This document shows, in pieces, positions 12,020 to 12,302 of a DNA stretch of 12,302 bases. The stretch covers positions 1 to 12,302 of the forward strand of contig JAYTTN010000793.1 in assembly GCA_043745295.1 (NCBI GenBank), written 5' to 3'. Under the pieces are notes generated by a model that saw nothing but the letters and a program-made list of their open reading frames with translations, was not told the DNA's origin and ran no database searches. Made by a program: the position numbers and the translations under genes. This DNA is from JALHQU01 sp043745295. Its GTDB lineage: Bacteria > Planctomycetota > Planctomycetia > Gemmatales > Gemmataceae. Each line of letters begins with the position of its first letter. Within the stretch, counting starts at the first letter, position 1.

Positions 12020-12302
12020 ATGATCCGCACCGCCCGCCTGACGCTCGTTCCCGCGACCCTCCCGCTGGCCCGCGCGGAGATCGGCGACCGCGCGGCGTTC
12101 GCCCGGCTGCTCGGCGCGACGGTGCCCGACAACTGGCCGCCGGAAACGCTCGCCGACGCGCTGCACCTCTTCCTCGAATGGCTGGAAGCGGCCCCGAACG
12201 CCGTCGGCTGGTTCGGGTGGTACGCCCTCGCCGACCTCGACGGCGCGCCGACGCTGGTGGCGAGCGGCGGGTTCATGGGACCGCCGCAGTCGGGTACGGC
12301 CC
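12020..12302 (+). CDS. GNAT-family N-acetyltransferase, N-terminal part (cut by window edge)
   Basis: The frame opens with an ATG at 12020 and runs open to the window end, giving 94 codons. MIRTARLTLVPATLPLARAE followed by a DRAAFARLLGATVPDNWPPE segment and GWFGWYALADL is the usual start of RimJ/RimL-like acetyltransferases (Acetyltransf_3 group). ASGGFMGPPQSG corresponds to the strand just before the acetyl-CoA-binding loop, which lies outside the window. Such enzymes move an acetyl group from acetyl-CoA to an amine, and the acceptor here is unknown. The ribosome site is weak (AGGT about ten bases upstream). It follows the methyltransferase by 166 bases with a structured repeat between. Confidence 0.75.
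   Translation, partial: MIRTARLTLVPATLPLARAEIGDRAAFARLLGATVPDNWPPETLADALHLFLEWLEAAPNAVGWFGWYALADLDGAPTLVASGGFMGPPQSGTA

Overview
The window looks like chromosomal DNA from a high-GC planctomycete, most likely a member of the Gemmataceae. This is inferred from very GC-rich third codon positions, proteins with twin-arginine leaders beginning MLTRRALL or MAVLTRRELL, families typical of that group (DUF1963, DUF3472, ApbE-DUF2271, LPG-synthase-like membrane proteins), an IS5-type transposase tail, and several near-perfect palindromic intergenic repeats. No rRNA, tRNA or CRISPR array was seen.

Layout. At 1-101 is the 3' end of an IS5-like transposase with a probable right terminal repeat. It is followed by about 350 bases holding only a short coding remnant (271-441). 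A membrane protein of the lysylphosphatidylglycerol-synthase TM family (457-1581, minus) and a family 2-like glycosyltransferase with a C-terminal beta-sandwich (1744-3123, plus) are transcribed divergently. From 10716 down to 3291 all genes lie on the minus strand: an ArsR regulator, a fused SRPBCC-SRPBCC-VOC protein, ApbE-DUF2271, a PepSY membrane protein, a DUF3472 secreted protein, a toxin-antitoxin pair, a DUF1963 protein and a Tat-exported sugar isomerase-like TIM-barrel protein. At the right are a plus-strand acetylserotonin-type O-methyltransferase (10831-11853) and the start of a GNAT acetyltransferase (12020 onward).

How the genes work together. ArsR and the SRPBCC fusion overlap and probably form a self-regulated unit, starting from a promoter that appears to give a leaderless mRNA. 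ApbE-DUF2271 and the PepSY protein are joined by a TAATG overlap and look like a small exported flavin or electron-transfer module. Antitoxin, toxin, DUF1963 and isomerase genes are separated by at most 33 bases and could be co-transcribed.

The least ordinary signal is the set of palindromes. Three unrelated sequences (1661-1717, 3105-3167, 6733-6790) share one geometry: arms of about 24-26 bp around a 10-11 base loop. One of these families (427-471, 3105-3167, degenerate at 3229-3276) sits at gene ends and supplies the stop codon and the last residues SEPEA to the genes entering it. It has also been tandemly duplicated together with the tail of the isomerase gene. No large undescribed multi-gene defence or biosynthetic system was identified.
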